Shown in pieces: positions 17,261 to 25,463 of a DNA stretch of 32,999 nucleotides. The stretch is from positions 1 through 32,999 of the forward strand of contig JAKFYI010000054.1 in NCBI GenBank assembly GCA_021730985.1. The letters are read 5' to 3'. The notes under the pieces are model-generated. The model had not been told where the DNA came from and made no database searches. It worked only from the letters and a program-made list of their open reading frames with translations. The first letter of the stretch is position 1, and the number at the start of each line of letters is the position of its first letter. The DNA comes from Hyphomicrobiales bacterium. GTDB lineage: Bacteria; Pseudomonadota; Alphaproteobacteria; Rhizobiales; Xanthobacteraceae. The position numbers and the translations under genes are program-made.

Positions 17261-18235
17261 ATGACAATTCCCCGCCGCCGGTTTCTGCAGTTTGCCGCAG
17301 GCGCAACGCTGGCGGCCGCGCCGCAGTCCGCACGCGCGCAGGCCTTTCCGTCCCGGCCCATCACGATCATGGTCTTCGTCGGGCCGGGCGGCGCGCCCGA
17401 CATCATTGCCCGCCTGATCGGCCACGGACTGTCGCAGCGGATCGGCCAGCCCGTCATCATCGAGAACCGGCCGGGCGGCGGCGGAAACCTCTCCCTGCAG
17501 GCGGTGGCGCGGGCGCCGGCCGACGGGCATACGCTGCTGCTCATCGCCACGCCCCACGCCGTCAACGTGACGCTCTACGAAAAGCAAAATCTCAGTGTCG
17601 AGCGCGACATCGCCCCGGTCGCCAGCATCAACAACGATTCGTTCGTCATGCTGGTCAACCCGTCGTCGCCGATCAGGACGGTCGCCGAATTCATCGCTCA
17701 TGCGAAAGCGAACCCCGGCAAGGTGAACCTCACATCGAGCGGTAACGGCAATCTCACGCACCTGTCCGGCGAGCTGTTCCGGATGGCGGCCGGCATCGAG
17801 ATGGTCCACGTTCCTTACCGGAATACGCCTGCGGCGCTGACCGCCCTGATGGCGGGCGAGGTCCACGTCATCTTCGATGCCCTGCCCTCCGCGATGCCGC
17901 ACGTCAGGGCCGGCAGCCTGCGCGCGCTCGGAGTGACGGCGCCAACGCGCGTCAAGGCGTTGCCGGACATTCCGACCATAGGTGACACGGTCCCGGGCTA
18001 TGCCGTGACCGGCTGGCTCGGCATCGGTGCGCCGAAAGGCACGCCGCCGGAGATCATCGAGAAGCTCAACAAGGATATCGGCGCGGTGGTGTCCGATACT
18101 GAAATCGCCGCCAAGCTTGCCAGTTTCGGCAGCGATCCGTTCACGCGCTCGCCTGCCGAGTTCGGCAAGTTCATCTCGGCCGAAGCCGAGAAGTGGAGCA
18201 AGGTGGTCCGCTTCGCGGGTCTGAAGATCGAATAG
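17261..18235 (+). CDS. Bug/TctC-family solute receptor
   Basis: This is a 324-aa periplasmic receptor with a Tat-like leader (PRRRFLQFAAGATLAAAPQSARA), then FPSRPITIMVFVGPGGAPD and IIENRPGGGG, which are typical Bug segments. The start ATG has GGGAGG upstream. It follows tctA by 54 nt on the same strand and may be a second receptor served by the same TctAB pair, or an orphan. It ends 58 nt from the convergent superoxide dismutase gene. Confidence 0.88.
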   Translation: MTIPRRRFLQFAAGATLAAAPQSARAQAFPSRPITIMVFVGPGGAPDIIARLIGHGLSQRIGQPVIIENRPGGGGNLSLQAVARAPADGHTLLLIATPHAVNVTLYEKQNLSVERDIAPVASINNDSFVMLVNPSSPIRTVAEFIAHAKANPGKVNLTSSGNGNLTHLSGELFRMAAGIEMVHVPYRNTPAALTALMAGEVHVIFDALPSAMPHVRAGSLRALGVTAPTRVKALPDIPTIGDTVPGYAVTGWLGIGAPKGTPPEIIEKLNKDIGAVVSDTEIAAKLASFGSDPFTRSPAEFGKFISAEAEKWSKVVRFAGLKIE

Positions 18236-18293
18236 CTAGCGCAGCGCGCGCGAGCGCAGCCCGCGTCGCCCAGCGCCCGTCACAATCGCCGGC

Positions 18294-19025
18294 TTAGATT
18301 GTCAGCGTGCCGTTTCTTGCCGCCGCGTAACGCTCGCCGACTTTGGCCCAGTTCACCACGCTCCACCAGGCTTTGAGGTAGTCAGCGCGCCGGTTCTGAT
18401 AGGTCAAGTAATAAGCATGCTCCCATACGTCGTTGCCGATCAGAACCCGCTTCCCTTCCATCAGTGGAGTGTCTTGATTGGGCTTGGTCTCAAGCGCGAG
18501 CTTGCCATCGCGCGCCGCGGTGACAAACACCCAGCCCGATCCAAAAACGCGAAGTCCCGCCGCATTGAAGTCGCCTTGCAGTTTCTCCAGCCCGCCAAGA
18601 TCGCGTGTGATAGCCGCGGCGATATCCCCCTGCGGCGCCCCTCCGCCGGGCGCCATGATCTGCCAGAACATCGTGTGGTTGGCATGGCCGCCGCCGTTGT
18701 TGCGCAATGCGGTGCGGACCGCTTCGGGCATTTCGCCAAGCTTGGCAAGGATGTCCTGCAATGGCATCGCGGCGACGTTGGAATGATCCTTCACCGCGTT
18801 GTTGAGATTGGTCACGTACGCGGCGTGATGGCGGCCATGATGAATCTCCATCGTGCGCGCATCGATGTGCGGCTCCAGCGCATTGTTGGCGTAGCCGAGA
18901 GCGTCGAGCTTAAACGGCCCCGACGGAGCCTGCGCAGAGGCGCCAGATGCAAAGACAACCGTTGCGGCAGCGGTGCCGGCCATGAAGCCGCGCCGCGTAA
19001 CGCCAGACGTCGAGAAAAATTGCAT
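18294..19025 (-). CDS. Tat-exported Fe/Mn superoxide dismutase
   Basis: This is a 243-aa iron/manganese superoxide dismutase. Metal ligands are at the expected places: H53 (EPHID), H117 (GGGHANHTMFW), D199 and H203 (DVWEHAYYL). GGG rather than AAQ before the second ligand is closer to the Mn-type. The first 32 residues form a Tat leader (TRRGFMAGTAAATVVFASG, cleavage near SAQA), so the enzyme should act in the periplasm, unlike the common cytoplasmic forms. The frame is open to 19079, but ATG 19025 has GGGAGGA upstream. It lies downstream of a cytochrome c and a PQQ sugar dehydrogenase on the same strand, with a 121-nt gap that may hold its own promoter. Confidence 0.92.
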   Translation of the reverse strand: MQFFSTSGVTRRGFMAGTAAATVVFASGASAQAPSGPFKLDALGYANNALEPHIDARTMEIHHGRHHAAYVTNLNNAVKDHSNVAAMPLQDILAKLGEMPEAVRTALRNNGGGHANHTMFWQIMAPGGGAPQGDIAAAITRDLGGLEKLQGDFNAAGLRVFGSGWVFVTAARDGKLALETKPNQDTPLMEGKRVLIGNDVWEHAYYLTYQNRRADYLKAWWSVVNWAKVGERYAAARNGTLTI

Positions 19026-19146
19026 GAAATCCTCCCTGGCTTGAATTGTTATGATCGCGCCCGATTCAGTCGGGTCCACTGCCTACCATAGCACCTCTGG
19101 CGGGCCTGCGACGAGGGCGTGACTCTCGAACAGCAAGAACAAGGCG

Positions 19147-19737
19147 CTACAGAGAAGCAGCATATTGCGCCAGCGCCGCAAGGTCGGCGTCCGATAGCCC
19201 GACCACCGGGACGCTCATGTTGGTGTCGGCGCCCAGCCGCGTGCCGTCGCGGAACTCCTTCAAGGACTTGACCAGATAGTCCACACGCTGCTTGCCGATG
19301 CGTGGGATTTGCTCCTGACCGGCGAGCGTCGGCAAATGGCAGGAGCCGCAGCGCCGGGCGACGGAAAGCGCTTCGCCACGCTTGACCAGCGAGGGGTCGA
19401 TTTTCTCGTCGCTTGGCCTGGGCGTCAGCTTGGCGAAATGATTGGCCAAGACCACCGCATCTTCGTCCTTGAGATCCTTGACGAACGGCTCCATGGCTTC
19501 GACCGGCCGCACCCGCTCGCGCATCAGGATCAATTGATTGACGATGAAGAACGCCGGCTGGCCGGCGATCGACGGGATGTTCTCCATCCGAGAGTTGCCG
19601 TCCTCGCCATGACAAACTTCGCAGGTCTGGATGCGCTCGCTGAGCGATCCGCCCTGCGCGAGCGCGGCGCCTGTCCAAAATACGGCGGCCGCCAATCCGA
19701 GGATCAGCGGCCGCCCATACTTTCCAGCAAACTCCAT
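19147..19737 (-). CDS. Diheme cytochrome c (c4-like)
   Basis: This is a 196-aa exported cytochrome with a Sec signal peptide (residues 1-28, cleavage near ALAQ) and two CXXCH heme sites: C39-E-V-C42-H43 and C130-G-S-C133-H134. Two similar domains with methionines late in each (for example NMSVPVVGLSDADLAALAQY) fit a c4-type diheme protein. ATG 19737 is chosen since it begins 10 nt after the sugar dehydrogenase stop; an upstream in-frame ATG at 19797 would overlap that gene. It probably takes electrons from the PQQ dehydrogenase encoded just upstream. Confidence 0.9.
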   Translation of the reverse strand: MEFAGKYGRPLILGLAAAVFWTGAALAQGGSLSERIQTCEVCHGEDGNSRMENIPSIAGQPAFFIVNQLILMRERVRPVEAMEPFVKDLKDEDAVVLANHFAKLTPRPSDEKIDPSLVKRGEALSVARRCGSCHLPTLAGQEQIPRIGKQRVDYLVKSLKEFRDGTRLGADTNMSVPVVGLSDADLAALAQYAASL

Positions 19738-19747
19738 CGCTCCGCGT

Positions 19748-20995
19748 CTACCGGCTGGCCGTCTTGCCTTGATAGGTGATGCGATAGATCGCGCCATTCT
19801 GTTCGTCCGACACCAGCAGCGAGCCGTCCTTCATCTGATGAACGTAGGTCGGCCGGCCGTGGAATGCGTTGCCCTTTTCATCGAGCAGGCCCGTCATGAA
19901 CGGCTCGATCTTGGCCTTGCCGCCGGAGGTCCGCGCCACGACGACGTCGTAGCCGAACTTCTGCTCCCGGTTCCAGGAGCCACGCCGCGCGATGAAGGCG
20001 ACGTTCTGGTAGCTCTTGGGGAACATGTTGCCGGTGTAGAACTTGATGCCGAGGCCCGCGGAGTGCGGTCCCGTCAACGCGGCGGGCAATGTCACACCGG
20101 CACAGGGGTTCGGAATTTTGACGTCCGGATCCGCAATGCCATTGGCGTGGCAGTATGGGAATCCGAAAAACGCGCCCTCCTTGCCCTTGCCGATTACGTT
20201 CAACTCATCCTCCGGTCCGGCATTACCGGCCCAGTCGCGGCCGTTGTCGGTGAACCACAGCTCCTTGGTCACCGGGTGCCAGTCGAAGCCGACCGTGTTG
20301 CGCACGCCGCGCGCCACGATCTCCATGCCCGAGCCGTCCGCATTGTAGCGGCGGATCTGCCCATGGACGCCATTGTTGATCTCGCAGATGTTGCAGTTGG
20401 CGCCGACCTGGATGTAGAGCTTCCCGTCGGGCCCGAAGTCGGCGTACTTCCAGTTGTGATGGATCGTATCCGGCAGGTTGAACTTGTCGGTCAGCTCGAC
20501 GCCGGTGCCCGGCTTGTCCAGATTGTCTTCGATGTTGTCGAAGCGGAACACCTTGTTGATCGCCAGCACGTAGAGCGCGCCGTCCTTGACGGCGAGGCCG
20601 TTCGGCTGGGTGAGACCCTGCAGCAGCGTCTTTACCTCGCGCTTGCCGTCCTTGTTGGTGATCGCATAGACGCGGCCGAGCTGGCGCGTGCCCATGAAGA
20701 TCGTCCCTTTCGGGCCTTCCACCATCGTGCGGGCGCCGGGGTGTCCGCTGGACCAGACTTCGGCCTTGAAGCCGGCGGGCAGCTTGATCTTGTCGATCGG
20801 CAGCTTGTCCGCTGCCGTCACAGTCGGCGGCGTCGCGTGCGGCTTGAGAGTGGCGTCCTGCTTGCTCTCTTTGACCTTGGTTTGGTCGATCGGGCTGAAC
20901 CCGGGCGGCGCCTGGCCGGCGGCAGGCTGAGCAACGAGCGCCAGTCCACCCAACACGCTCGCCAGCAACAGCGACTTATGAGACCACGATTGCAT
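19748..20995 (-). CDS. PQQ-dependent sugar dehydrogenase (sorbosone dehydrogenase-like)
   Basis: This is a 415-aa exported quinoprotein of the soluble glucose/sorbosone dehydrogenase beta-propeller family. A signal peptide (cleavage near AAGQA, about residue 28) is followed by a linker and the catalytic fold, with family segments such as LPAGFKAEVWSSGHPGART, GLTQPNGLAVKDGALYV, FGPDGKLYIQVGANCN and NTVGFDWHPVTKELWFTDNGRDW. It would oxidise a sugar or aldehyde in the periplasm using PQQ, which the neighbouring pqq genes make. ATG 20995 has GGGAGGAG upstream. The diheme cytochrome gene follows after 10 nt. The true substrate is unknown. Confidence 0.88.
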   Translation of the reverse strand: MQSWSHKSLLLASVLGGLALVAQPAAGQAPPGFSPIDQTKVKESKQDATLKPHATPPTVTAADKLPIDKIKLPAGFKAEVWSSGHPGARTMVEGPKGTIFMGTRQLGRVYAITNKDGKREVKTLLQGLTQPNGLAVKDGALYVLAINKVFRFDNIEDNLDKPGTGVELTDKFNLPDTIHHNWKYADFGPDGKLYIQVGANCNICEINNGVHGQIRRYNADGSGMEIVARGVRNTVGFDWHPVTKELWFTDNGRDWAGNAGPEDELNVIGKGKEGAFFGFPYCHANGIADPDVKIPNPCAGVTLPAALTGPHSAGLGIKFYTGNMFPKSYQNVAFIARRGSWNREQKFGYDVVVARTSGGKAKIEPFMTGLLDEKGNAFHGRPTYVHQMKDGSLLVSDEQNGAIYRITYQGKTASR

Positions 20996-21103
20996 CGTTA
21001 CTCCTCCCTCTGACAACGGCCGTCCTTGATCCAGGCGGCATTGCGTCCAGTGTCCGACATTTTGCCGTCTCGCCGCAACGGGGATTCCGGCTTGGGCGGC
21101 CGC

Positions 21104-22210
21104 TCACCGGCGATAATGATACGGCTCGTCGGCGTGAATTTCCGCCAGGCGCGCCACAAGGCCATGGTCGGGCGACTTGTGGCACACCGGATCGGTCGCC
21201 CGCGCGTCACCGGTTAGCGCGAAGGCCTGGCAGCGGCAGCCGCCGAAGTCGATCTCGCGCCGCTCGCAGCTCAGGCAGGGCTCGGGCAGGTAATCCGTGC
21301 CGCGGAACGCGCCGAAAGCCGGCGACAACGCCCAGATGTCCTGCAGCGAATGATCGCGAACGTTCCAGAACTCCAGACCCGGGATCGTTTCCGCGGCGTG
21401 ACACGGCAGCACCTTGCCGGACGGCGTCACGTTGAGCGAGCGCCGCCCCCAACCGCCCACGCACGGCTTTGGGAATCGGGCGTGATAGTCGGGCACCACG
21501 GCGTCGATGACGATGCGCCCCTGGTGACGCCTGCGCAGCTCCTCGACCTCGACGGCGGCGCGCTCGACCTGCTCGCGGGCCGGCATCAGCGCGTCGCGGT
21601 TCTTCAGCGCCCAGCCGTAGTACTGCACATGGGCGATCTCGATCCGGCTCGCCTTGAGCGCCAGCGCGAGATCGACCATCGCACCGATCCGCCCGATATT
21701 CGCGCGGTGCACGACCAGATTGATGGTGAGCATCAGGCCGAGCCGCACAGCTTCCGCCGCAAGAGCGTGCTTGCGCTGGAACGCGCCCTTGTAGCCCGCG
21801 ATATGGTCGGACGACACGGCATCCGAATCCTGGATCGAGACCTGGACGTGATCGAGCCCGGCCTCCCAGAGATCGCGCATGGTCCGGGTCGTGATGCCGA
21901 CGCCCGAGGTGATCAGGTTGGTGTAGAGCCCGGCCTCTCGCGCCGACGACGCGATCTCCACAAGATCGCGCCGCGTGCCGGGCTCGCCGCCGGACAGATG
22001 CACTTGAAGCACGCCGAGCGCCGCAGCCTCGGTGAACACCCGCGCCCAGGTCGCGGTATCGAGCTCGCCGTCGCGGCCTTCCAGCGCCAGCGGATTCGAA
22101 CAATATGGGCAGCCCAGCGGACAGCGGTGCGTGAGTTCGGCGAGCAGGCCGAGCGGGCTGTGCAGCGATTGATCGCGGGATGCCAAGGGTACGAACCTCT
22201 CGTTCGTCAA
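21104..22210 (-). CDS. pqqE: PQQ biosynthesis radical SAM enzyme PqqE
   Basis: PqqE forms the carbon-carbon bond between the Glu and Tyr side chains of PqqA, with PqqD as chaperone. About 368 aa. The radical SAM motif is C30-x3-C34-x2-C37 ([11 protein letters not shown]). The C-terminal SPASM region has CVGGWG, VLPCHAA and [17 protein letters not shown]. The start is uncertain: TTG at 22210 lies one base after the pqqD stop, with GGAG seven bases upstream; a TTG at 22186 with GAGAGG ahead is an alternative; the frame also extends to 22249. Identity is secure. Confidence 0.93.
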   Translation of the reverse strand: MTNERFVPLASRDQSLHSPLGLLAELTHRCPLGCPYCSNPLALEGRDGELDTATWARVFTEAAALGVLQVHLSGGEPGTRRDLVEIASSAREAGLYTNLITSGVGITTRTMRDLWEAGLDHVQVSIQDSDAVSSDHIAGYKGAFQRKHALAAEAVRLGLMLTINLVVHRANIGRIGAMVDLALALKASRIEIAHVQYYGWALKNRDALMPAREQVERAAVEVEELRRRHQGRIVIDAVVPDYHARFPKPCVGGWGRRSLNVTPSGKVLPCHAAETIPGLEFWNVRDHSLQDIWALSPAFGAFRGTDYLPEPCLSCERREIDFGGCRCQAFALTGDARATDPVCHKSPDHGLVARLAEIHADEPYHYRR

Positions 22211-22211
22211 A

Positions 22212-22499
22212 TCACAACTCCAACAGCCGCTTTTCGGCGAGCCCCGCAAGCAGCTTGGTCACGTCGGCGTGGATGCGCTCGCGCGGCGCCTTGAACGCCG
22301 CCGTCAGGTCATCGACGATCGCCTCGAAGGTCGCCTCGCCGGTGCATCGCTTGAGGATTTCGACGGCGATCGCGTCGGCCTTGAAGATGCGCTCCGGCGC
22401 CAGCAGCACCCAGCCGCCCTGCGCCTCGTTGTTGGTCAGCCGCACGCCGCGCGGCAAGCGCGGCCTGGCGTCCGGCGCAATGGCGATCCCCTCGGTCAA
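22212..22499 (-). CDS. pqqD: PQQ biosynthesis peptide chaperone PqqD
   Basis: PqqD binds the PqqA precursor peptide and presents it to PqqE. This one is 95 aa, the usual size, with typical segments [30 protein letters not shown] and a C-terminal winged-helix part ending AEKRLLEL. The start is TTG 22499 with GGAGG about five bases upstream; no in-frame ATG competes. In most genomes pqqD follows pqqC directly, but here a receptor gene on the opposite strand lies between them, so pqqD must have its own promoter or be reached by antisense-crossing read-through. Confidence 0.92.
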   Translation of the reverse strand: MTEGIAIAPDARPRLPRGVRLTNNEAQGGWVLLAPERIFKADAIAVEILKRCTGEATFEAIVDDLTAAFKAPRERIHADVTKLLAGLAEKRLLEL

Positions 22500-22590
22500 A
22501 CGGCCTCCATGCCGCAGTTTGCGCGTCGATCCGGCGTGTTATACGACAAATGACGGGCAAGAAACGGCGAGAATGGCAGCGGAGGAACAA
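22500..22590. promoter_or_regulatory. Divergent promoter region between pqqD and a Bug gene
   Basis: This 91-bp gap must carry the start signals for pqqDE (-) and the receptor gene (+). On the - strand a TATAAC hexamer (22538-22543) lies about 38 nt before the pqqD start and could be a -10 box, though no good -35 is seen at 16-18 nt. The + strand side has only the GGAGGA ribosome site (22581-22586) as a clear signal. Confidence 0.35.
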
Positions 22591-23577
22591 ATGAAAATGC
22601 AATGGCTGAAGGCGCTGGGCGTGGCGGCAGCCGCGATTGTCGCGAGCGGAGCAGCCCAGGCGCAGGATTATCCGAACAAGCCCGTGACGTTCATCACGCC
22701 GGCCGCTGCCGGCAACAGCCCCGACGTGGTGACGCGCATCGTCGCCGACAAGCTGTCTCAGATATGGAAACAGCAGATCGTAGTCCTCAATCGCCCCGGC
22801 GCCGGCGGGTTGATCGCGGCGCAGGCCGCGGCAGCAAGCGGCGTCGAGAAGGACGGATACACGCTCTACATGACGCAGGCTTCGACCTACACGGTCCTGC
22901 CTGTCATGCAGGAAGGCAAGATGAACGTCGATCTGCAGAAGGCGTTCGCGCCGGTCGGAATGGTCGGCGAGCAGCCGATCGCGGTTGCAGTCAACAAGGA
23001 TGTTCCGGCCAACAGCGTGAAGGAACTCATAGACCTCGCCAACAAGACCAAGGACGGAATGCTATTTGGCGCCACCAATCGCGGCGGACAGGCGCACCTC
23101 ACGGGCGAGCTGTTTCGCGACCTCTCAAAAGCGAACGTCTCATTCGTTCACGCCGCCGGAGCGGCTGCGACACTCAATGACGTGATCGCCGGCCGCATCC
23201 CAATCATGTTCGAGGGCCTCGCGGGTCTCGCGCCAGGATTGCAGGGCGGCGGCGTCAAGGCGCTCGGCGTCGCGGCACAGAAACGCCTGCCGAACCTGCC
23301 GAACCTGCCGGCGATCAACGAGACCGTACCAGGTGCGGTGTCGAGCGGCTGGATCGTGCTGATGGCACCGGCCGGGGTGTCCGACGCCATCATCCAGAAG
23401 CTCAACGCCGACCTCCGTAAGGTCGTCGCCATGCCGGATGTGATCGAGCGTTTCCACCAGCTCGGCACCTACTCCCGCGATTACACCCCCGCACAGACCG
23501 GCGAGTTCATGCGCAGCGAAGAAAAGCTGTGGTGGCCGATCGTGCGCGAAGTGAATAAGGCGCAAGCGGCAAAGTAA
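22591..23577 (+). CDS. Bug/TctC-family solute receptor inserted between pqqD and pqqC
   Basis: This is a 328-aa periplasmic receptor with a Sec-type leader (MKMQWLKALGVAAAAIVASG, cleavage near AQAQ). The Bug start YPNKPVTFITPAAAGNSPD follows, with LNRPGAGGLIAAQ and DGYTLYMTQ. ATG 22591 is supported by GGAGGAACAA; the frame is open to 22180 only because it is antisense to pqqD/E. No transporter subunits adjoin it. It is oriented against the pqq genes: divergent from pqqD and convergent with pqqC (46-nt gap). This suggests it was inserted into a once-continuous pqq operon. Confidence 0.88.
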   Translation: MKMQWLKALGVAAAAIVASGAAQAQDYPNKPVTFITPAAAGNSPDVVTRIVADKLSQIWKQQIVVLNRPGAGGLIAAQAAAASGVEKDGYTLYMTQASTYTVLPVMQEGKMNVDLQKAFAPVGMVGEQPIAVAVNKDVPANSVKELIDLANKTKDGMLFGATNRGGQAHLTGELFRDLSKANVSFVHAAGAAATLNDVIAGRIPIMFEGLAGLAPGLQGGGVKALGVAAQKRLPNLPNLPAINETVPGAVSSGWIVLMAPAGVSDAIIQKLNADLRKVVAMPDVIERFHQLGTYSRDYTPAQTGEFMRSEEKLWWPIVREVNKAQAAK

Positions 23578-23623
23578 ATTCGGCCGTTCGGGATATCTGA
23601 AGCTGCGAAGCTGAACTTGTGTT

Positions 23624-24352
23624 TCAATCGCCCGGCACGAACGCGCCGGGCGGTATTTCTTTGGGATCGACGTAGGCGTGCTGCAGAGCGTCGCACATCG
23701 CCCACAGCACCGAACACTTGAACTCCAGCGCCGCCAGAACCTGCTGCTGCTGCTCGGGCGCGCGGGCGTGCCGTTTGACGTAGCCGAGCGCGAAATCGGA
23801 ATCCTTCTCGGCCTGCGGCGGCCGCTTGTCGAAATAGGCAAGCGTTTCGCGGTTGACGAACGGGTAGCTCGCCAGCATGCCGTCCATCCGCTCGGTGATG
23901 ATCTGCGGCGAGAACAGCTCGGTCAGCGACGAGGCGATGGCTTCGAGCAGCGTCTTCTCGCGCACGAAGCGCACGTAGGCATCGACCGCGAACCGCGTGG
24001 CCGGCAGCAGGCCGTCGAGCGATTTGACGTACTCGCGGTCGAGACCGAGCCCTTCGGTCAGCCGCAGCCAGCGCGCAATGCCGCCATCGCCTTCGGCCGC
24101 GCCATCGTGATCGACCAGGCGCGAACGCCACTCGCGCCGCACCGCGGCGTCATCGCAGCGCGCGATCAGGCTGGCGTCCTTGATCGGGATCATCGACTGG
24201 TAATAGTAGCGATTGAGAGCCCAGGCCTGAACCTGGCCTTTGGTGCATTGGCCGCCATGCAGCAGCTTGTGGAACGGATGCAGCCGGTGATAGCGGCGCG
24301 CGCCGATGTCGCGCAGGGCGGCCTCGAGTTCATCCGGCGACAGCAGCTTCAA
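23624..24352 (-). CDS. pqqC: Pyrroloquinoline-quinone synthase PqqC
   Basis: PqqC is a cofactor-free oxidase that performs the last ring closure and eight-electron oxidation of PQQ synthesis. 242 aa starting at TTG 24352, close to the roughly 250 aa of known PqqC. Typical segments are RYHRLHPFHKLLHGGQCTKGQVQAWALNRYYYQSMIPIKDA, ending in EFKCSVLWAMCDALQHAYV. The TTG overlaps the pqqB stop as TTGA and has GGAG about eight bases ahead, so translation is probably coupled. The frame extends upstream to 24388, but that would add an arginine/glycine-rich tail not seen in the family. Confidence 0.93.
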   Translation of the reverse strand: MKLLSPDELEAALRDIGARRYHRLHPFHKLLHGGQCTKGQVQAWALNRYYYQSMIPIKDASLIARCDDAAVRREWRSRLVDHDGAAEGDGGIARWLRLTEGLGLDREYVKSLDGLLPATRFAVDAYVRFVREKTLLEAIASSLTELFSPQIITERMDGMLASYPFVNRETLAYFDKRPPQAEKDSDFALGYVKRHARAPEQQQQVLAALEFKCSVLWAMCDALQHAYVDPKEIPPGAFVPGD

Positions 24353-25251
24353 AGCACGATCTCCATGCCGTCTTCCGCCACCTCCCACCCTGCGGCTTCG
24401 ACGCGCGTCCGCTCGGGCGAGCCATCGATCAGGATCGGATTGGTGTTGTTGATATGCACGAAGATGCGGCGTGACGCGAGGCCGGCCAGCGCCGCGAGCG
24501 AACCGCCCTCCCCCTCGATCGGCATGTGGCCCATGCGCCGGCCGGTCTTGGCGCCGGTTCCGCTGCGGATCATCTCGTCGTCAGTGTAAAGCGTGCCGTC
24601 GAACAGCACCACGCCGGCGCGCTTGACGCGCGCTTCGACGGATGGCGTCATCGCAGCAGCGCCCGGCACGTAGACGAGCCGTTTCGCGCCATCCGAAATC
24701 TCGATGCCGACGTTGGCTGCGCTTTCGCTGGCGGTGTCCGGATTGTCGCCTTCAAGGTAGAGCGGCAACTTTCCCGGCACGATGAACAGCTCGGCCTTGA
24801 GGCCGGAGCCGATCGGGAACGGTTCTCCCGGCGACACGGCGCGGCGCGCCACCACATCGGAGGCCAGCACGCCGAACATCGGATTGTCCGCCACCGCAGC
24901 GAGCGTCGCCGCGGTGGCGATCAGCGTGAAAGGCGACCGCTCGCGCAGGCTGAGAAGGCCCGCGGTCTGATCGATCTCACCGCCGGTCAGCACCACATTG
25001 TCGATCGGGCTGCCGCGCGTATTGCCTTGCGGATGGAGCCGGCGATTGTCTTGGATTTGGGAGCGCAAATCGGGCGAGGCGTTGATCAGGGTCCAGCGCT
25101 GCCCATCGCCGGAGATGGCCAGACTGGCCTGGGTGCGCGGACGCACACGCTTATCGCCTGCCCATGCGAGCCGGCACACCGCGCAGTTACAATTCCATTG
25201 CGGAAAGCCGCCGCCCGCCGCCGCACCGAGAACGATGGCGGTGAAAGGCAC
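24349..25251 (-). CDS. pqqB: PQQ biosynthesis protein PqqB
   Basis: PqqB is a metallo-beta-lactamase-fold hydroxylase that acts on the Glu-Tyr intermediate in PQQ synthesis. 300 aa, normal length. The N-terminus has IVLGAAAGGGFPQWNCNCAVC, with the zinc-binding C21, C23 and C26. The segment VVLTGGEIDQTAGLLSLRER carries D94 followed by Gln95 where many homologues have DH. It starts at GTG 25251, 23 nt after pqqA, and overlaps pqqC at its end. The ribosome site is weak. Confidence 0.93.
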   Translation of the reverse strand: MPFTAIVLGAAAGGGFPQWNCNCAVCRLAWAGDKRVRPRTQASLAISGDGQRWTLINASPDLRSQIQDNRRLHPQGNTRGSPIDNVVLTGGEIDQTAGLLSLRERSPFTLIATAATLAAVADNPMFGVLASDVVARRAVSPGEPFPIGSGLKAELFIVPGKLPLYLEGDNPDTASESAANVGIEISDGAKRLVYVPGAAAMTPSVEARVKRAGVVLFDGTLYTDDEMIRSGTGAKTGRRMGHMPIEGEGGSLAALAGLASRRIFVHINNTNPILIDGSPERTRVEAAGWEVAEDGMEIVL

Positions 25252-25274
25252 TTAAGGCGGCAGGAGCTTGAAGA

Positions 25275-25352
25275 TCAGAACTCAGCCGGCAGATAGCCGT
25301 TGATCTCGAGGCCGATGCAAATCTCGACAAGGGTCGGGGTCGTCCAGGCCAT
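25275..25352 (-). CDS. pqqA: PQQ precursor peptide PqqA
   Basis: This is a 25-residue ribosomal peptide, MAWTTPTLVEICIGLEINGY followed by LPAEF, that supplies both amino acids from which PQQ is made. The required E-x3-Y motif is present as E16 and Y20. The start ATG is preceded by GAGAGGAAG, a good ribosome site. It is the first gene of the pqqABC transcript, 23 nt upstream of pqqB, with the promoter expected in the 110 bp between it and the upstream Bug gene. Confidence 0.93.
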   Translation of the reverse strand: MAWTTPTLVEICIGLEINGYLPAEF

Positions 25353-25433
25353 GGTGCTTCCTCTCGGACAATCGTCACGAAGCCAACGCGCCTAGCGCCG
25401 GTTCGTTGCAGCCAAGAATAATGGTGCCCGGCG

Positions 25434-25459
25434 CAGGGCGCAAGCCGGGTTCCGCCCTG
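25434..25459 (-). terminator. Hairpin after the Bug gene, possible terminator
   Basis: CAGGGCG and CGCCCTG form a perfect 7-bp stem with a 12-nt loop, starting 5 nt after the stop of the - strand receptor gene. No U-run follows directly (a T-rich TTATTCTT comes about 13 nt later), so it may be a weak or factor-dependent stop separating this operon from pqqA. Confidence 0.4.
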
Positions 25460-25463
25460 TACC

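Noticed and set aside
18236..18293. GC-rich gap between the convergent Bug and SOD genes as a terminator
   Set aside because: GCGC-rich repeats could pair in several ways but no single clear stem and no U-run are visible.
23578..23623. Possible bidirectional terminator between the convergent Bug and pqqC genes
   Set aside because: Only short AGCT repeats are present; no stable stem with a U-tract on either strand.
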